A stretch of DNA of 64,000 nucleotides from Diplonema japonicum (taxonomy: Eukaryota; Euglenozoa; Diplonemea; Diplonemida; Diplonemidae), in the NCBI GenBank assembly GCA_964019335.1, contig OZ025724.1, positions 365,001-429,000 of the forward strand, written 5' to 3'. Shown here piece by piece: positions 60,875 to 64,000 of the stretch. The position numbers were made by a program, and so were the translations under genes. Below the pieces are notes generated by a model. The model searched no databases. It saw nothing but the letters and a program-made list of their open reading frames with translations, and had not been told where the DNA came from. Position 1 is the first letter of the stretch, and every line of letters starts with the position of its first letter.

Positions 60875-62605
60875 CTCAACACCTGCGATGCCTGCTGCCT
60901 TGTCCCTTGCGATCTGGGCAACCTTCTTCACAGCGGCCTTGAAGGCTGGACCCCTCTCTGTGTAGTAGGCTTCGAGGGCGGCCTCCATGTCGAAGGGAGG
61001 CAGGTCGCTCTTGGAGACGATGGGGAGGCTGAGGTAGGAGGACTTGATGTGCACCGTGTTCTGGGCCAACAGCTGCTTCCCCTCGAAGTCTTCCGTGAGG
61101 GGGAGCCCGTTGTTCGGGTTGGGCTGGAAGCGTGGGGCGTTCGACGATGACACTGAGAGGCGCACCCTGTGGCCCTTCGGGATGATGTACGAGGTGTTCC
61201 ACATGCTGATCTCCACACCGTACACGGTCCCAGGAACCATCGGCTTCGGCGCCACCCCTCCTGTCGTCCCGTCCCTCCACCTCATCCGTGCGATCCCGTC
61301 GTTGATGAGCAGAGCCCGCCCGTCTGGGTACAGGTGCGTCAGCTTCGCCGTGAAGTCCGTGTCTGTCGCGTTGCTCTCCACCTCCAGCCAGGCCCGCAGG
61401 GGCCCCGTCATCACCAGGTCCTCCCCCAGAGGGCTCGACGCGAACACCAGAACATCCGTCCGGTTCTGCTCCACCACCCGCTGGTCCATCGCCCCACACT
61501 TGATCATCAGGTTGTTGCCCCCTCGTGTCTCCACAGGCCTCGACGGGTCGTACACATAGGAAAGTGGCGCCTCCTCTGTAGCCTGCTGCTCCGACAGCAC
61601 CCCTCCACTCCTCAAATAGTACTTCCTCTCCGTGAAGGACGGGAACCTCTCCACAGTGCTCCAGTAGTTCCCAGGCCCGCTCTTGTCCATGCCCCCAGAT
61701 GAGTCCGCCGACCCCAGCACGAACAGCGTGATGCCCCTGATCAGTTCGGGTACCTTCCCCCCTGCGAAGGTGTCAAGTGCCATGGCAGCTGCCAGTTCCG
61801 ACTGAGAGCTCGCAGAATCGTACACAGGACAGCCCCAGATTTGGCAGTGTCCACAAGGACCTACCACCATGTAAGTCTTGCTGGGCCCTTCATTGTAACA
61901 GTCGTAGGCTGCCAGGTTGCCTTGCAAAAAGATGTCGTACCACCCAGCTTGGAGTATGGCAGGGAAGTCAACCAGATCAGCACACTTCCCTGTCATGTTC
62001 ACGGGGTTCCACCACTCTCCTGGGAATTCATTTGCACGTGCTTCATGTCTCAAAGCTGGGAACTGCCTGGGGAAGATCGCAGCAAGCCAGCCATTCGTGA
62101 GGGCGTCTCTGAAGGCCCCACCGGGGAACACAAAGTTATGAGGCAGCACTGATGCCCACATGACGAACTGCTTCTTCAGCCACTGTGGCTTGTCCATCAC
62201 GGAGAAGAAAGAGCCCAGTCCGTCCGAGGAGACACCTGTTTGGTAGACGTCGCCGTTGGCCCAAGGCTGGCCTGCCAACCACCTGAAAGAGTCGTAGCTG
62301 TCATTACCTGAGGTCCTCCACAAGGAGAAGTCCTGACCTTTCGAGTCGCCACTCCCACGCATGTCTTGCCTCACTGCACAGTAGTCGGGGCCCAGTGCCT
62401 CCTTCATCGCCACTACGATCTCCTCTGTCCCATGGTGCGTGTAGGTGCTCGTCTCGAAAAGGATTGTCTTCTTCGTGCTCCCCTTGTCCAGGTCGCAGTT
62501 GATCCACGTCGACAGGTTGAACCCATCACGCATCGTGATCATCACCTTCTGCTCCTCGCATAATGCTGTGCACAGCAGCGCAGCCACAGCGGTCGCTCGC
62601 AACAT
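60869..62605 (-). CDS. Secreted CocE/NonD (S15) family hydrolase, copy 2
   Basis: The start is ATG at 62605 (MLRATAVAALLC), the same as copy 1; upstream in-frame codons are not supported by the paralogue. The 578-residue protein has the same signal peptide and triad motifs (GVSSDG, GWYDIF, GPCGHC). The C-terminal half is identical or nearly so to copy 1. Differences form patches: LGSFFSVMD, MWASVLPHNFVFPGGAFRDALT, AILQAGWYD and, strongest, CPVYDSASSQSELAAAMALDTFAGGKVPELIRG against the copy 1 text EAESPKSELGISMALDLFGGKPLPEGIKG. This fits gene conversion with a further paralogue, or selection on a surface loop. Confidence 0.9.
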
Positions 62606-62761
62606 TTTCACTTCGTTTACAATCAACTGTCAATAGGAGGTGAACATCCATATGTACAAAGAAAAAAAAACCCAAGAAATGCTTAAAAAGAAAACTGAAA
62701 CATAGTCAGTTAGCTATAGGAACACATGACACATAAGTAGTGAACCCTGAAATGTTAACTT

Positions 62762-64000
62762 TTATCCAGGACCTTCTACTAAATAGTTGGTGTTCTGGAA
62801 AGGTGGATAACCACACTCGGTATTCGGTTGTAGCCCATGGTTTTGAGCTGGTTGGGACACTTCTGGTGGCTGGGAGAACCCAGGTTGGTACTGTGGCATG
62901 TACCCTACTGGATATACTCCCTGCTGTGTATAGCTCTGGGGTTGGTCAACTGGAAGCGGCTGCCCGGATACAGGTGACATGTGCTGTGGAACTGATGGCG
63001 AAGTTGGGTCCTGGTGCTGTGGCGTGTACTCAGCTGGATATACTTCCTGCTGTGTATAATTTTGTGACTGGTTCAGCGGAATAGCTTCCTGATAATGCGT
63101 ATAACTTTGCGGATATACTCCCTGCTGTGTATAGCTCTGGGGTTGGTCAACTGGAAGCGGCTGCCCGGATACAGGTGACACGTGCTGTGGAACTGATGGC
63201 GAAGTTGGGTCCTGGTGCTGTGGCGTGTACTCAGCTGGATATACTTCCTGCTGTGTATAATTTTGTGACTGGTTCAGCGGAATAGCTTCCTGATAATGCG
63301 TATAACTTTGCGGATATACTGTTGGTATGTGCTGCTCCAATAGTTCGACACGGTGTGTGAGCTGCTTGACGATGTCTTCCCATTGCTTATCTCTCTTCAT
63401 CAGCAGTTCAATGGCAGCGCGTGTGTCTGATACTTGTGAATCGATAGTTGGTTGACCATGCTCCACGGACTGCCAGTTGCCGAGATGCGGGTTTACTTGG
63501 TGTGCAATGCTAGGAAAGTGCGATGCATCAACTTGTGTCTGTGGAGATGTACCAGTAGCACGAACGTTCACGTGTGGAGGGTTTAGTTGTGGGTGCACGT
63601 CGGGAGGGGCTCTTACTTTTTTAATTTTCCTCATTACAGGTGTGTGCTCCACATCTGTGACTTGATATTGTGCAGTGGCCACTGGCAAGGTCTCACGTGT
63701 TAGGCCGCCTGCCGAAGACTGTGCTGTAGTTGCCATTGGTGTCAAGTTGCTTGCAGAACCGGCCGAAAGAGGTACTGAGGGATCCATGCTGGCAGTATTT
63801 GAGAGCAAATCGGGAACTGGGGATCGTGCTGCCTGAACTGGAAGCGTTTGCCCATTGGATACAGGTGGCACGTGCTGTGGAACTACACTGGATGTCGAAG
63901 TTGAGCTTGGCGCCACCGCTGCCGTTGTTTGGGACATTGTTGGGACAGAGGTGGGAATTGCCGTCCGTGTGAGGGTGTCAGAAACTGCTGATGTGGGTGG
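62762..64000 (-). CDS. Q/P/Y-rich repeat protein, cut by window edge
   Basis: I do not recognise this gene. The frame is open from the stop at 62762 to the right edge; an ATG at 63937 (MSQTTAAVAPSS) gives 391 residues but the frame continues upstream in phase, so the true start may be outside. The N-terminal part is Ser/Thr/Pro-rich, the middle has a short coiled-coil-like helix (WEDIVKQLTHRVELLEQHI), and the C-terminal half is built of two 67-residue units rich in Tyr-Thr-Gln-Gln (YTQQEVYPAEYTPQHQDP). There is no signal peptide or membrane helix in view. Such Q/P/Y-rich text suggests a disordered scaffold or RNA-associated protein. Confidence 0.6.
   Translation of the reverse strand, partial: PPTSAVSDTLTRTAIPTSVPTMSQTTAAVAPSSTSTSSVVPQHVPPVSNGQTLPVQAARSPVPDLLSNTASMDPSVPLSAGSASNLTPMATTAQSSAGGLTRETLPVATAQYQVTDVEHTPVMRKIKKVRAPPDVHPQLNPPHVNVRATGTSPQTQVDASHFPSIAHQVNPHLGNWQSVEHGQPTIDSQVSDTRAAIELLMKRDKQWEDIVKQLTHRVELLEQHIPTVYPQSYTHYQEAIPLNQSQNYTQQEVYPAEYTPQHQDPTSPSVPQHVSPVSGQPLPVDQPQSYTQQGVYPQSYTHYQEAIPLNQSQNYTQQEVYPAEYTPQHQDPTSPSVPQHMSPVSGQPLPVDQPQSYTQQGVYPVGYMPQYQPGFSQPPEVSQPAQNHGLQPNTECGYPPFQNTNYLVEGPG
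62911..63312 (-). repeat. Two 201-bp tandem units
   Basis: 62911-63111 and 63112-63312 are almost identical (one clear difference, CATGTG versus CACGTG), in frame and coding for 67 residues each. Confidence 0.9.

Larger units (their letters stand above)
60233..62605. repeat. Segmental duplication, copy 2 (2.4 kb)
   Basis: Partner of 46835-49192. It is interrupted only by small indels and is in the same orientation. Confidence 0.92.

Noticed and set aside
1-64000. CRISPR array or bacterial operon
   Set aside because: No regularly spaced repeats with unique spacers exist; proteins and transposons are eukaryotic.

Overview
This window looks like nuclear DNA of a single-celled eukaryote with large, almost intron-free genes, very long A/T and G/C homopolymer tracts and many small transposons. 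Every host gene I can support (18 including partial and broken ones, from 10.6 kb to the right edge) is read from the minus strand. Such one-strand gene arrays are a hallmark of Euglenozoa (polycistronic transcription). Together with marine-protist-type surface proteins, a PHO80-type cyclin and lack of introns this suggests a diplonemid-like flagellate. That lineage call is inference. TGA is used as a normal stop (both class 3 lipase-type and S15-type genes), so the code is standard.

Layout: 1-10.6 kb holds no gene I can support, only homopolymer-rich DNA with several inverted-repeat elements. 10.6-13.3 kb: cyclin and a myristoylated PAS protein. 13.3-18.3 kb: a nested transposon block, in which a repeat of unknown type is split at a TTAA by a decayed piggyBac, which itself carries a 2.5-kb inverted-repeat element with tRNA-like pieces. 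19.5-31.2 kb: an unknown protein, two membrane-anchored class 3 lipases and an Atg13-like autophagy protein. 31.6-40.1 kb: small inverted-repeat element, MAPEG protein, LINE remnant, cyclic-nucleotide-gated K+ channel, pogo transposon and an RRM protein. 40.6-46.2 kb: secreted beta-helix protein, frameshifted surface protein, coiled-coil protein and a selenocysteine-containing peroxiredoxin-like protein. 46.8-62.6 kb: two copies of a secreted S15/CocE-type hydrolase in a 2.4-kb duplication, which flank a large DOMON surface protein, a membrane protein with a cyclase-like domain, a decayed copy of the selenoprotein gene and a second pogo transposon. The right edge cuts a Q/P/Y-rich repeat protein.

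The most interesting points are: an in-frame TGA in a WUPAC active site (UxxC) of the peroxiredoxin-like gene; genome-encoded A tracts of 9-41 nt placed directly upstream of many start codons; the filled-versus-empty-site proof of the piggyBac insertion; a likely 34-nt intron at the end of the DOMON gene; and patchy divergence between the two hydrolase copies. The genes form no obvious pathway; shared themes are secretion and surface display (hydrolases, beta-helix, DOMON protein, PT-rich protein) and membrane or cyclic-nucleotide signalling (lipases, PAS, cyclase-like, CNBD channel).
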